DNA from: Bacteroidota bacterium | GTDB taxonomy: Bacteria > Bacteroidota > Bacteroidia > Bacteroidales > Lentimicrobiaceae | Direction: 5' to 3' | NCBI GenBank assembly: GCA_023434665.1 | Contig: JAEYSM010000028.1 | Coordinates: 1-64,000, forward strand | DNA: 64,000 nucleotides | Shown: piece after piece, positions 9,700 to 19,846 of the stretch | How the letters are laid out: each line of letters begins with the position of its first letter | How positions within the stretch are numbered: position 1 is the first letter of the stretch | Notes under the pieces: model-generated | Told to the model about the DNA's origin: nothing | The model's database searches: none | The model's input: only the letters and a program-made list of their open reading frames with translations | Translations under genes and position numbers: made by a program

Positions 9700-11373
9700 A
9701 TGTCCGAAGATAATAAAATCATATTTTCGATGGTTGGGGTGAGCAAAGTAATTCCACCTAACCGTCAGATAATCAAAAATATATACCTTTCTTTCTATTA
9801 CGGGGCTAAAATAGGAATCATCGGCCTGAATGGTTCGGGTAAGTCAACACTCCTCAAGATCATCGCAGGAATGGACAAGTCATACACAGGTGAAGTTGTG
9901 TACTCACCAGGTTATACTGTCGGTATTCAGGAGCAAGAGCCACATCTTGATAGTACTAAAACGGTGAGAGAGGTTGTTGAAGAAGGTGCTGCTGAAGTTG
10001 TGAAATTGTTAAAAGACTTCGAATTAGTTAATAATAGATTTTCGGAACCTCTTTCTGATGATGAAATGAACTTACTCATTGAAGAACAAGGTCGACTTAC
10101 CGAGTTAATAGACCAGCATAATGGCTGGGATCTTGATGCCAGGCTTGAAAGAGCTATGGATGCTCTCAGATGTCCTGATCCTGAAACCCCTGTGCTAAAT
10201 CTTTCAGGAGGTGAAAGAAGAAGAGTTGCTTTATGCAGACTTTTATTGCAGGAACCCGACATATTGCTGCTTGATGAGCCTACAAATCACCTGGATGCCG
10301 AGAGTATTGACTGGCTGGAGCAACATCTAAAACAATATAAAGGGACCGTAATTGCCGTTACTCACGATAGGTACTTCCTTGATAATGTGGCAGGCTGGAT
10401 ATTGGAACTCGACAGAGGTGAAGGTATTCCCTGGAAAGGCAATTATTCCTCATGGCTTGAGCAAAAGTCAAATCGCCTTGCAATGGAAGAAAAAGCCGAA
10501 AGCAAAAGACGAAAAACTTTAGAAAGAGAACTCGAATGGGTGAGAATGTCTCCCAAAGCACGTCATGCCAAATCAAAAGCCCGTCTTTCTGCTTATGAGC
10601 GTTTGATGAGTGAAGATACTAAACAAAAAGAGGAAAAGCTCGAAATATTTATCCCCAATGGTCCGCGATTAGGAAACAAAGTTATTGAGGCGGTTAACAT
10701 TTCAAAAGCTTATGGCGATAAACTACTTTTTGAAAATCTTAGTTTCAGTCTCCCGCCGGCAGGAATAGTAGGAATTATAGGACCAAACGGAGCCGGCAAA
10801 ACCACATTATTCCGACTCATAATGGGTCTTGAGAATCCTGATACCGGTAGTTTTAACGTTGGAGAAACTGTAAAACTGGGATATATCGATCAGGCCCATT
10901 CTGTTGTTGATCCAGAAAAGACAGTTTGGGAAGTAATCTCTGAAGGAAATGAAAACATTCAACTAGGCGGAAAACTGTTCAATTCACGTGCTTACGTGGC
11001 CCGGTTCAACTTTAGTGGAGCTGATCAGGGGAAAAAGGCAGGTGTACTTTCAGGGGGTGAAAGAAACAGACTTCATCTGGCTTTAACATTAAGATCAGAA
11101 GCAAATGTTTTATTGCTCGATGAGCCGACCAATGATATTGATGTTAATACTCTCAGGGCACTCGAGGAAGGATTGGAAAACTTTGCCGGCTGCGCTGTTA
11201 TTATATCTCACGATCGATGGTTCCTCGATAGAATTGCCACACATATATTAGCTTTCGAAGGCGATTCTCAGGTAGTATTTTTTGAAGGAGGATATAGCGA
11301 TTATGAGGAAAATCGCAAAAAAAGAACCGGTAATGAAACCCCTCACAGAATAAAATACAAAAAGCTTCAATAA
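9700..11373 (+). CDS. ettA: Energy-dependent translational throttle protein EttA (ABC-F ATPase)
   Basis: 557 residues, the usual length for EttA. Two ABC modules without membrane segments: Walker A GLNGSGKS (42-49) and GPNGAGKT in the second half, signature motifs LSGGERRR and LSGGERNR, and Walker B LLLDEPTNHLD and LLLDEPTNDID. The inter-module linker (PtIM, about 250-320) is charged and helical. The GNYSSWLEQK segment and overall order match EttA more than the Uup or antibiotic-resistance ABC-F branches. It binds the ribosomal E site and gates entry into elongation according to ATP/ADP ratio (family knowledge). First gene of a run with hisS and hutH; hisS begins 11 nt after its stop. Confidence 0.93.
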   Translation: MSEDNKIIFSMVGVSKVIPPNRQIIKNIYLSFYYGAKIGIIGLNGSGKSTLLKIIAGMDKSYTGEVVYSPGYTVGIQEQEPHLDSTKTVREVVEEGAAEVVKLLKDFELVNNRFSEPLSDDEMNLLIEEQGRLTELIDQHNGWDLDARLERAMDALRCPDPETPVLNLSGGERRRVALCRLLLQEPDILLLDEPTNHLDAESIDWLEQHLKQYKGTVIAVTHDRYFLDNVAGWILELDRGEGIPWKGNYSSWLEQKSNRLAMEEKAESKRRKTLERELEWVRMSPKARHAKSKARLSAYERLMSEDTKQKEEKLEIFIPNGPRLGNKVIEAVNISKAYGDKLLFENLSFSLPPAGIVGIIGPNGAGKTTLFRLIMGLENPDTGSFNVGETVKLGYIDQAHSVVDPEKTVWEVISEGNENIQLGGKLFNSRAYVARFNFSGADQGKKAGVLSGGERNRLHLALTLRSEANVLLLDEPTNDIDVNTLRALEEGLENFAGCAVIISHDRWFLDRIATHILAFEGDSQVVFFEGGYSDYEENRKKRTGNETPHRIKYKKLQ

Positions 11374-11384
11374 CTCTCTGACAA

Positions 11385-12746
11385 ATGACCGTTCAAAAAC
11401 CATCGGTACCAAAAGGGACAAGAGATTTTTCTCCCTTAGAAATGAACCGACGAAACTACATCTTCAGAAATATTCGCGAAGTGTTTGAACTTCATGGCTA
11501 CTCCCCGATTGAGACTCCGGCAATGGAAAACTTGTCAACCTTATTGGGAAAATATGGAGAAGAAGGCGATAAACTCTTATTCCGAATTCTGAATTCCGGA
11601 GATTTTCTCTCAGGTATTACCCCTCATGAATTACAAGAAGGTTATCAGAAGATCTCACCGAAGTTAAGTGAAAAAGGACTGAGGTATGATTTAACCGTTC
11701 CCTTTGCCCGTTACGTTGTTCAACATAGGAATGACATTACTTTCCCGTTTAAAAGATATCAACTTCAGCCGGTTTGGAGAGCCGATAGACCTCAAAAAGG
11801 AAGATACCGCGAATTTTATCAGTGCGATGCAGATGTAATAGGTTCTGATTCACTTCTGAATGAAGCTGAGTTATTGGCTATAGCCGACAATATTTTCAAC
11901 AGGCTGAAAATTGAAGTTGTAATTAAAATAAACAACCGAAAAATTCTTACCGGAATAGCTGATTTGATAGGATTCCCTGAAAAAATCACCGATATTACCG
12001 TAGCCATTGATAAGCTCGACAAGATAGGTATTGAAAAAGTGAACGAAGAATTAGCCGATAAGGGTATTAGCCTTGAGGCAATTGAACAGTTGCAGCCAAT
12101 TATTAACTTGTCAGGATCTACCCTCTTTAAATTGAATGAGATGAAGAAGGTTTTATCAGGCAATGAAATCGGGTTGAAAGGAATTGAAGAAATTGAACGG
12201 GTTATTAACCTTGCTTCAGAAATGAACCTGAAGAATGAACTGGAACTTGATCTTTCACTTGCACGCGGTCTTAATTACTATACAGGAGCTATCATTGAAG
12301 TAAAGGCAAAGAAATCACAAATAGGCAGTGTAAGCGGGGGTGGCCGGTATGATAATTTAACGGGTATTTTTGGTTTACCGGGTGTTTCAGGAGTTGGTAT
12401 TTCTTTTGGAGCTGATCGTATATATGATGTGATGCTCGAAGGTGACCTCTTTCCTGCTTCAACTGAAGCATCCACCAAAGTGCTTATAATCAACTTCGGG
12501 CCAGCTGAAGAACCATTCTGTATTAATCTGGCTGAAACCTTAAGACACCAGGGAATAAACACCGAATACTATCCTGATGACAGCAAAGTAAAAAAACAAT
12601 TTGCTTACGCCGACGCCAAACAAATCTCCTGGGTAATAATCGCAGGAGAAACAGAAAGAATGAATAATACTGTTCAGCTAAAAAATATGAAAACCGGCGA
12701 ACAGGTAGAAATAAAACCATCCGAGATACAAGAACATATTGCCTAA
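11385..12746 (+). CDS. hisS: Histidine--tRNA ligase
   Basis: 453 residues. Class II aminoacyl-tRNA synthetase charging tRNA-His. Visible motifs: N-terminal VPKGTRDFSPLE; motif 1 region around HGYSPIETPAME; motif 2 with VWRADRPQKGRYREFYQCD; the histidine-specific loop ARGLNYYTGAIIEV; and motif 3 region GVSGVGISFGADRI. The C-terminal anticodon-binding domain covers about 360-453. All catalytic segments are present. It lies between ettA (11-nt gap) and hutH (15-nt gap), so charging of histidine and histidine breakdown share a probable transcript. Confidence 0.95.
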   Translation: MTVQKPSVPKGTRDFSPLEMNRRNYIFRNIREVFELHGYSPIETPAMENLSTLLGKYGEEGDKLLFRILNSGDFLSGITPHELQEGYQKISPKLSEKGLRYDLTVPFARYVVQHRNDITFPFKRYQLQPVWRADRPQKGRYREFYQCDADVIGSDSLLNEAELLAIADNIFNRLKIEVVIKINNRKILTGIADLIGFPEKITDITVAIDKLDKIGIEKVNEELADKGISLEAIEQLQPIINLSGSTLFKLNEMKKVLSGNEIGLKGIEEIERVINLASEMNLKNELELDLSLARGLNYYTGAIIEVKAKKSQIGSVSGGGRYDNLTGIFGLPGVSGVGISFGADRIYDVMLEGDLFPASTEASTKVLIINFGPAEEPFCINLAETLRHQGINTEYYPDDSKVKKQFAYADAKQISWVIIAGETERMNNTVQLKNMKTGEQVEIKPSEIQEHIA

Positions 12747-12761
12747 TTCTTAACAATCATC

Positions 12762-14264
12762 ATGAAGAGCTTTTTTATTAGTCCTGAACCATTGACCCTT
12801 GACATTATAGATGAACTATTATCTGATTCCGAAATTAAACTTGAACTATCAGAAGAGGCTACAAACCGGATTCAACGTTGCCGCGATTACCTTGATGAAA
12901 AATTAAGGACAAGCAAGGATCCAATATATGGCATAACCACAGGATTTGGATCGCTTTGCAATATATCAATTTCCGAAGGAGAACTGTCAAAACTACAGGA
13001 GAACCTTGTAAAGTCGCATGCCTGTGGAACAGGTGAGGAAATTGATGCTGATATTGTGAGGATCATGTTGCTTTTAAAAATTCACGCACTGTCATCAGGA
13101 AATTCAGGTGTTCAGGTAGCAACCGTACAGCGCCTGATAGATTTTTATAATAATGATGTTTTACCCGTCATTTATTCACTAGGCTCTTTGGGAGCATCGG
13201 GTGATCTGGCACCCTTAGCCCACCTGAGCCTTCCCTTATTAGGAATGGGTGACATGAGGATGGCAGGCAAATTGGTACAGGCAAAAAAAGTCTTAAAAGA
13301 ATTTGGTTGGCAGCCCATTAGTCTGCAAAGCAAAGAAGGACTGGCCTTGCTTAACGGAACACAATTTATGAGTGCTCATGCTGTTTATATTCTGCTAAAG
13401 GCTCATAAACTGAGCATGCTTGCTGATATAACAGGAGCTATATCACTTGAAGCATTCAATGGTAAAATTGATCCTTTCCTCGAACAGTTACATACAATAA
13501 GACCCCATAACGGGCAGATAGAGACAGCACAAAACTTCAGAAATCTACTTAAGGGCAGTAAGATAATTGAATTTGAAGGTAAAAAGGTACAGGATCCTTA
13601 TTCTTTTCGCTGCATACCCCAGGTTCACGGCGCAGTAAAAGACACTATCCACTATGCAGAGTCGGTTATTATTACCGAAATAAATGCGGTTACCGATAAT
13701 CCAACCATTTTCCCTGATGAGGATCTGGTACTTTCGGGTGGTAATTTCCATGGAGAGCCATTAGCTTTTGCTTTGGATTTTCTCTCCATTGCATTAGCAG
13801 AACTGGGAAGCATAGCTGAAAGAAGAATTTATAGATTAATTTCAGGGCAAAGGAATCTTCCCGAATTTCTGGTTGCTAAACCCGGATTGAATTCAGGCTT
13901 TATGATTCCTCAATACACTGCTGCAAGCATTGTAAGTCAGAACAAACAGCTCGCCACCCCTGCTTCTGTTGATTCGATTTCTTCATCAAATGAGCAGGAA
14001 GACCATGTGAGTATGGGTGCCAACAGCGCTACCAAAGCTTTTAAGATAGTTAAAAACCTCGAAAGGATAATAGGTATAGAACTTTTTACCGGTGCTCAGG
14101 CACTTGAATTCAGGGGTATCGATAATACATCGCCTTTTCTGAAAGCATTCCTTCAGGAATACCGGAGTATAGTTCCTTTTGTAAATGATGATTGTATAAT
14201 GTACACTGAAATTGCAAATTCAATTGCCTTTGTACAGGATGTCCAATTTGATTTCCCGGAATAG
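12762..14264 (+). CDS. hutH: Histidine ammonia-lyase
   Basis: 500 residues. Converts L-histidine to urocanate and ammonia, the first step of histidine degradation. The Ala-Ser-Gly triad that cyclises to the MIO electrophile is at 145-147 (GSLGASGDLAPLAHL). The substrate loop reads LVKSHACGTGEE, with the histidine typical of histidine-specific lyases and not the aromatic (Tyr/Phe) type, and QEDHVSMGANSA is conserved near the C-terminus. The other hut genes (urocanase, imidazolonepropionase) are not in the window. Separated by 15 nt from hisS; a small membrane protein follows after 35 nt. Confidence 0.92.
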   Translation: MKSFFISPEPLTLDIIDELLSDSEIKLELSEEATNRIQRCRDYLDEKLRTSKDPIYGITTGFGSLCNISISEGELSKLQENLVKSHACGTGEEIDADIVRIMLLLKIHALSSGNSGVQVATVQRLIDFYNNDVLPVIYSLGSLGASGDLAPLAHLSLPLLGMGDMRMAGKLVQAKKVLKEFGWQPISLQSKEGLALLNGTQFMSAHAVYILLKAHKLSMLADITGAISLEAFNGKIDPFLEQLHTIRPHNGQIETAQNFRNLLKGSKIIEFEGKKVQDPYSFRCIPQVHGAVKDTIHYAESVIITEINAVTDNPTIFPDEDLVLSGGNFHGEPLAFALDFLSIALAELGSIAERRIYRLISGQRNLPEFLVAKPGLNSGFMIPQYTAASIVSQNKQLATPASVDSISSSNEQEDHVSMGANSATKAFKIVKNLERIIGIELFTGAQALEFRGIDNTSPFLKAFLQEYRSIVPFVNDDCIMYTEIANSIAFVQDVQFDFPE

Positions 14265-14299
14265 AGTTTTGAGGTACACTTAATAAATCAGCAATTCAA

Positions 14300-14743
14300 A
14301 TGTCAGATAAAGCACCTGATAACGTAAGAACTTATAATGGTTCACGCTCTAAAAGTTTATCAACGGCCTGTGTATTGTCATTTATGGGAAGTGGATTTTC
14401 GGCATTCGGTTTACTTATTATTTTTCTTCTTTATTATGACATCCCAAAACTGGCTGCTATTGACCCATCAATGATGGGTAACAAAGAATTAGTGGATTTT
14501 ATAAATAGTGCCGGACGAGGTTTCTTTATCAGTATGAGCTTGTTGAACTTAGTTTCACTAACAGGAGCTATATTGATGTGGTTTTTAAGAAAGCCTGGAT
14601 TTCATCTTTATACACTTTCGCAACTTTTGATGTTACTCCTACCCTTCTTTATGGTATCCGGATATTCGCTTCCCTTACCAAATGCTCTTCTCACAACAGC
14701 ATTTATTTTCCTTTACAGTTCCAATCTGTCAATTATGAAATAA
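14300..14743 (+). CDS. Small integral membrane protein of unknown function
   Basis: 147 residues, no family recognised. A short polar N-terminus (SDKAPDNVRTYNGSRSKS) precedes about four hydrophobic segments (roughly 26-48, 70-92, 100-120, 124-143), giving a compact four-helix membrane protein. No catalytic motif is visible. It follows hutH by 35 nt on the same strand and may be the last gene of that unit; a link to amino-acid metabolism would be guesswork. An overlapping reading frame at 14578-14826 has no features of a real gene. Confidence 0.7.
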   Translation: MSDKAPDNVRTYNGSRSKSLSTACVLSFMGSGFSAFGLLIIFLLYYDIPKLAAIDPSMMGNKELVDFINSAGRGFFISMSLLNLVSLTGAILMWFLRKPGFHLYTLSQLLMLLLPFFMVSGYSLPLPNALLTTAFIFLYSSNLSIMK

Positions 14744-15161
14744 GGCTTTATAGGCTGCTTGCAAATTTACAGTTGAGAATCTATTATTGCTGTAGGATTT
14801 TTTTCAAAATGCGCTTGGCTATTTAAATTTTTTTTACATTAGCAAAGCATAAGCCATTATACGTAACTGTTAGGATATGAAAAGGCATAATTCATAATCC
14901 ATTCATATACAAATGTTTAGAACTCATAAGTACAACAAAATAACTAGAAAATCTTTGTAAATTGGCATTTTAAAGACTTTTTTTTGATCTGAGGCGAAGC
15001 CACATGCATCCAAAAGCCCGGCAATATCGTCTTATTAAGAATGAATAAATCAGTTGAAACATAAAGATGGAGGTTTATGTGGAATAAAAAGTAATCACAT
15101 TCAACTTAACAAATCTAATTTTAACAAAAAGTTAAACATTCAATCACCAAAAACACACACT
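14744..15161. other. Long leader/promoter region upstream of the first SusC gene
   Basis: 418 bp without a convincing gene. It holds a promoter-like TACATTAG at 14835-14842, 319 nt before the SusC ATG, a T-rich stretch near 14979-14987, and a seven-codon reading frame ATG GAG GTT TAT GTG GAA TAA at 15067-15087. The segment directly before the ATG (ACCAAAAACACACACT) is identical in the second SusC locus. Confidence 0.5.
14835..14842 (+). promoter_or_regulatory. Candidate -7 box (TACATTAG) of the first SusC locus
   Basis: One mismatch to TAnnTTTG, inside an 11-base string TTTACATTAGC that recurs at 21007-21017 in the second SusC locus at nearly the same distance from its start (319 versus 297 nt). 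This implies a leader of about 310 nt. Confidence 0.4.
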
Positions 15162-18100
15162 ATGAGAAAATTTGCATTGATGCTTGTACTTCTATTACTT
15201 GCAGGAGTACAGGTAGTTCTGGCCCAAACCACCATTACTGGAGTAGTTACCAGTGCTGATGACGGGCAGCCTATACCCGGTGCAGCAGTACAGGTTAAGG
15301 GCACCACAATTGGAGTCACAACAGACATTGACGGCCGTTATTCACTTAGAGTACCAGCTAACAGCCAAATTCTTGAATATCGCTTTGTTGGTATGACAAC
15401 CAAAGAAGTAACCATTGGAACTCAAACAGTTATCAATGTTATACTTGAGACTGAAGCCATGGATATTGAAGGAGTAGTAGTCACAGCATTAGGGATTAGC
15501 CGTGAAGCGAAATCTCTCGGATATTCGGTTCAGGATGTAGGAGCTGAAGATTTGACCCGAACAGGCAACACTAGTTTACTTGGAGCTTTACAGGGAAAAG
15601 TTGCAGGTGTTGAAATCAAACCTTCAAGTGGTATGCCAGGGGCCTCTTCACAATTCAATATCAGGGGTGCCCGTTCTTTTACTGGAAACAATACACCTTT
15701 GTATGTTGTAGATGGAATGCCGATTTCTTCAACACCGGCTTATTCCACAGGAAATAGTGTTACAGGCTCTGACATCTCTAACAGAGCAATTGACATTAAC
15801 CCTGCCGATATTGAAAGTATTGAAGTATTAAAAGGACAAGCAGCAGGTGCTTTGTATGGAATCCGCGCTTCAAATGGTGTGATAATAATCACTACAAAAA
15901 GCGGAAAAAATAACAAAGTCGGTCGTCCTGTAGTTACTTTGAGCCATACAAGCAGTTTTGATCAAGTCTCTAGAACACCTGATTACCAAACTACTTACGC
16001 TCAAGGTACCGGAGGTAATTATAACCCAACATCATCTATGTCATGGGGTCCGAAGATTAATGATTTACCTAATGACCCGATTCGTGGAGGAAATACTAAT
16101 AATGCATTCACCGAAGAATGGGGATTACAGGAAGGTAAATTCTATGTCCCACAGTTGGCAGAGGGTGGACTTCATCCTTGGGTAACTCCTCAAGTATTTA
16201 ACAATTGGGACGATTACTTCCAGACAGGTTATACTATGACCAACAATATCAGTATTTCACAGGCAAACACCGAAGGTAATTACTCAATTGGTTTCAGTAA
16301 TACCGATCAATCGGGTGTTGCTCTTAATACTGGAATGACCCGTTACAATGTTAGGGCAAGTGCTGAAAAAAACCTCAATGAAAACTTTACTACAGGTTTT
16401 TCAGCCAATTATTCAACAGTGACCATCGACAAGTTATCAGGTGCCAATGACGGCTCATTAGCCGGAGTACTGGCAGCTCCATCAAGCTATAACCTTAAAG
16501 GTTATCCTTATTTCAGACCGGGTGAACCTACTCGTCAGATATACTATCGTGGAGGAAGCTTTGATAATGCATACTGGGTTGAGCACAACAATACTTTTAA
16601 TGAAAACACAAACCGCTTTTTTGGAAATGCTTTCATAAATTACAAAACCGATCTTGATGAAAACAAGACCTTAAACCTGCGTTATCAGGCTGGTACAGAT
16701 ACTTATTCAACACATTTGCAAGACATCTTTGGTTATGGCAGTAGAGGAAACTCGAGAGGAGTAATTGATAATTACGGAACAACAAACTCTATTTTCAACT
16801 CCCTTTTCACTGGTACATTTGACTGGAATATTACTAATGACTTTAATTTTAATATTGTACTTGGTAATGAAATTAATCACGAAAACACTAAAGGTTATAC
16901 AGAAACGGGACGAGATTTCAATTTCCCGGGCTGGAACCATATAGGAAATGCCAGTGTTGTTGTTGCAAACGAATCACAATGGGCTAACAGAACTGTTGGA
17001 GTTTTTGGAAGTATGTTACTTTCATGGAAATCAATGATCTTCCTGAATGCAACCGGTAGAAATGACGTTGTGTCAACTATGCCTAGAGGAAACAGAACCT
17101 TCTTCTATCCTTCGGTTGGCTTATCATTTGTTGCTACTGAGATGGCTGCTCTACAAGATATTGACTGGCTATCTTATGCAAAAATAAGAGCTTCTTATGC
17201 AGAAGTAGGCCAGGCTGGCACATTCTATGAGAACTTCTTCTTAGCTCCAAATTATGAAGGCGGCTTTTGGGTTGGTGCACCAATTCAATACCCGATCGGT
17301 GGCATAAGTTCATATATTCCTAGTCAGGATCTTTACGACCCCAATCTGAAACCACAGAATACTAAATCAACAGAATTGGGTATAGATCTTAAATTCTTCA
17401 ATAATAGGTTGGGTATTGATTACACTTTCTCGAAACAGAATGTTACAGATCAGATCTTCCCAGTGCCTCTTGCAGGCTCAACCGGAGCAGCAACACTGGT
17501 AATGAACGGAGGTGCTGTAACCACAGACGCACATGAAATCATGCTTTATATGGTGCCAATCAGAACAAATGATTTCAGCTGGAATATAAACCTTAATTAT
17601 ACCAAACTTACCAATATGGTTGACGAACTTGCCCCTGGTGTAGAAAGTATCTTCCTCGGTGGTTTTGTCACTCCACAGGTTCGTGCAGGGATAGGAAATA
17701 CATTCCCTGTAATCTACGGAAGTACATTTGTTCGTGATGATAATAATAACATTGTTGTTGTTGACAACCCTGGTGCCTGGAATCATGGATTCCCTCAGGC
17801 TGGTGATCCTGGTGTTATAGGAGAAGTATCACCTGATTTTATTTTAAATGGTACTACATCTTTTATCTATAAATCACTGTCCTTGAGTGCCGTAATAGAA
17901 TGGAAAGAAGGTGGTCAAATGTATTCCGGCTCAAACGGATTGCTTGATCTCTATGGTATGTCAGCCGTTACAGAAGACAGAGAATCTACATTCATCTATG
18001 ATGGAGTAAAACCCGATGGCACTCCCAACGATATCGTGAGAGGTGGTCCCAATGATCCTTTTAATGCCGTTGAAGATCTATATGCAAACGTATTATCTAA

Positions 18101-18359
18101 TATAGATGAGTATTACATCCATGATAATTCATTTGTAAAACTGCGTGAAGTTTCTTTGAGATATCAATTGCCAAGGAATCTCTACAAAACTGCCACTGCT
18201 GGAGTATCGCTGTATGCAAGGAATTTCCTTATCTGGAGTGCCCTTCGCAACATTGATCCTGAAACTTCACAGGGTAATACCAATATGGGAGGATCATTTG
18301 AAAGGTTCTCATTACCCCAAACCACCAGTATTGGCTTTACAATTGATGTAACGTTTTAA
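15162..18359 (+). CDS. SusC/RagA-family TonB-linked outer membrane transporter
   Basis: 1065 residues from the ATG at 15162; an upstream TTG (15054) extends the frame but the signal peptide MRKFALMLVLLLLAGVQVVL begins here. After the signal come a carboxypeptidase-regulatory-like beta-sandwich (about 23-100), the TonB-box region (IEGVVVTALGI), a plug domain (about 120-235; FNIRGARSF, PLYVVDGMP, IEVLKGQAAGALYGIRASNG) and a 22-strand barrel ending in phenylalanine (IDVTF). It imports oligosaccharides or peptides captured by its SusD partner 17 nt downstream. Substrate not predictable. Its first 115 residues are about 88% identical to the SusC at 21314 while the rest diverges. Confidence 0.93.
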   Translation: MRKFALMLVLLLLAGVQVVLAQTTITGVVTSADDGQPIPGAAVQVKGTTIGVTTDIDGRYSLRVPANSQILEYRFVGMTTKEVTIGTQTVINVILETEAMDIEGVVVTALGISREAKSLGYSVQDVGAEDLTRTGNTSLLGALQGKVAGVEIKPSSGMPGASSQFNIRGARSFTGNNTPLYVVDGMPISSTPAYSTGNSVTGSDISNRAIDINPADIESIEVLKGQAAGALYGIRASNGVIIITTKSGKNNKVGRPVVTLSHTSSFDQVSRTPDYQTTYAQGTGGNYNPTSSMSWGPKINDLPNDPIRGGNTNNAFTEEWGLQEGKFYVPQLAEGGLHPWVTPQVFNNWDDYFQTGYTMTNNISISQANTEGNYSIGFSNTDQSGVALNTGMTRYNVRASAEKNLNENFTTGFSANYSTVTIDKLSGANDGSLAGVLAAPSSYNLKGYPYFRPGEPTRQIYYRGGSFDNAYWVEHNNTFNENTNRFFGNAFINYKTDLDENKTLNLRYQAGTDTYSTHLQDIFGYGSRGNSRGVIDNYGTTNSIFNSLFTGTFDWNITNDFNFNIVLGNEINHENTKGYTETGRDFNFPGWNHIGNASVVVANESQWANRTVGVFGSMLLSWKSMIFLNATGRNDVVSTMPRGNRTFFYPSVGLSFVATEMAALQDIDWLSYAKIRASYAEVGQAGTFYENFFLAPNYEGGFWVGAPIQYPIGGISSYIPSQDLYDPNLKPQNTKSTELGIDLKFFNNRLGIDYTFSKQNVTDQIFPVPLAGSTGAATLVMNGGAVTTDAHEIMLYMVPIRTNDFSWNINLNYTKLTNMVDELAPGVESIFLGGFVTPQVRAGIGNTFPVIYGSTFVRDDNNNIVVVDNPGAWNHGFPQAGDPGVIGEVSPDFILNGTTSFIYKSLSLSAVIEWKEGGQMYSGSNGLLDLYGMSAVTEDRESTFIYDGVKPDGTPNDIVRGGPNDPFNAVEDLYANVLSNIDEYYIHDNSFVKLREVSLRYQLPRNLYKTATAGVSLYARNFLIWSALRNIDPETSQGNTNMGGSFERFSLPQTTSIGFTIDVTF

Positions 18360-18376
18360 TTTAAAAAAAGAAAACA

Positions 18377-19819
18377 ATGAGAAAGATAAAAAATGTCCTT
18401 ATTCTCGGACTTCTAATCCTGACAGCATTCTCCTGTTCAGAAGATGTTATGGATGATATCAACAAAAATGTGAATGACCCAACTGATGTTGCGACAAATC
18501 TGATTATCACTGATGTTATGACAAGCACTGCATTCAGTGTAACAGGAAGTGATTTCGCTTTTTATTCATCGGTTTATATTGAACACAGCGTTGGAGTTTG
18601 GAATCAGAGTTACAATGCTGAAATTAGGTCAGGAGAGCCAACAAGTGCTACCACTTATAACAATGTTTGGAATTCAGTATACAAAAATCTTGCAGATCTA
18701 AAACTGATCATCAATAAAACATCAGAAGGCGGATCGGAAGAAGGGAATTTCCATACTCTTGGAATTGCTCAAATACTTACTGCATACAACCTGGCAATTC
18801 TCACTGATATGATGGGGGATGTTCCTTGGACAGAAGCCCTTCAACCTGGCGTAATATATACTCCAAAACTTGATAGTCAGGAGGAAATTTATAATGAGGT
18901 CATGAACATGCTTGACGCTGCTATTGAAAACCTGCAGAAAGAAACTTTGTTCCCTTCTTTAGGTAATCAGGACTTTATTTATAGTGGAAATGCACAAAAC
19001 TGGCTGAAATTTGCCTATGGTTTGAAAGCACGTTATACTATGAGATTATCACTAAAGTCGCCAGCATATGACGATGTCATTACCTATGCAAATCAATCAT
19101 TTACTTCTGCACAAGAAGAAAGCAAATTTCTTTATAATGGTTCAACAACCTTTAGTCCATTCTATAGATTTTTTACTGATCGCGACTATTTAGGTGCAAG
19201 TCAGAGTCTGGCTGATAAACTTGCAGAAAGAAATGACCCCAGAGAAGATATATTCTGGACAGAACATCCTGCAGCTGGAGAATTTTTACTCGCTCCAAAT
19301 GGTAACCCGGAACAAGCTCAGGGTCATTATGCCATCTCAGCACTTTCAACACCTACCGCACCGACTTACCTTCAGAGTTATCATGAAATAGAGTTCCTGA
19401 AAGCTGAAGCTTATGTTAGACTAAATAATTTGGATGCAGCAAAAACAGCACTTAGCAACGCAATCGCTGCCGCTTTCCAAAAGGTCAATATTGGTTTAAC
19501 TGCCGAAGAAGCTGAAACATATTTTAATGATGAAGTACTTCCGAGATTTAATGCAAATCCTCTTGCAGAAGTGATGAATCAAAAATATATCGCATTCTTC
19601 GAAGAAGAAGCCGTCGAAGCTTATAACGATTACCGTCGACTTAAAGCTATGGGTAATAATGTTATTACTCTTGCCAATCCAGCAAACGATGACCAATTTC
19701 CGCTACGATTCACATATGGATCAAGTGATGTCACAACGAATGAAAATATTCGTAATGCATACGGTGACGGACGATATGTTTATACTGAAAATGTTTGGTG
19801 GGCAGGTGGCTCACGGTAA
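18377..19819 (+). CDS. SusD/RagB-family outer membrane lipoprotein
   Basis: 480 residues. Lipoprotein signal with lipobox ending FSC at Cys20. The helical TPR-like body of the SusD-like_2 group follows (e.g. AILTDMMGDVPWTEALQPG, NAQNWLKFAYGLKARYTMRL), and the C-terminus FTYGSSDVTTNENIRNAYGD is characteristic. It should sit as a lid on the SusC barrel encoded 17 nt upstream and bind the nutrient at the cell surface. Second gene of a three-gene locus with the following small lipoprotein. Confidence 0.92.
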   Translation: MRKIKNVLILGLLILTAFSCSEDVMDDINKNVNDPTDVATNLIITDVMTSTAFSVTGSDFAFYSSVYIEHSVGVWNQSYNAEIRSGEPTSATTYNNVWNSVYKNLADLKLIINKTSEGGSEEGNFHTLGIAQILTAYNLAILTDMMGDVPWTEALQPGVIYTPKLDSQEEIYNEVMNMLDAAIENLQKETLFPSLGNQDFIYSGNAQNWLKFAYGLKARYTMRLSLKSPAYDDVITYANQSFTSAQEESKFLYNGSTTFSPFYRFFTDRDYLGASQSLADKLAERNDPREDIFWTEHPAAGEFLLAPNGNPEQAQGHYAISALSTPTAPTYLQSYHEIEFLKAEAYVRLNNLDAAKTALSNAIAAAFQKVNIGLTAEEAETYFNDEVLPRFNANPLAEVMNQKYIAFFEEEAVEAYNDYRRLKAMGNNVITLANPANDDQFPLRFTYGSSDVTTNENIRNAYGDGRYVYTENVWWAGGSR

Positions 19820-19846
19820 TATTTAATAATTTCTAAATAATTGAAA

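Noticed and set aside
14578..14826. Second reading frame inside and after the small membrane protein
   Set aside because: Mostly a shadow of the 14300-14743 gene; no start signals and cysteine/leucine-rich random look.
15054..15161. Longer N-terminus of the first SusC from a TTG at 15054
   Set aside because: The added 36 residues are polar and destroy the signal peptide; the ATG at 15162 matches the paralogue's start exactly.
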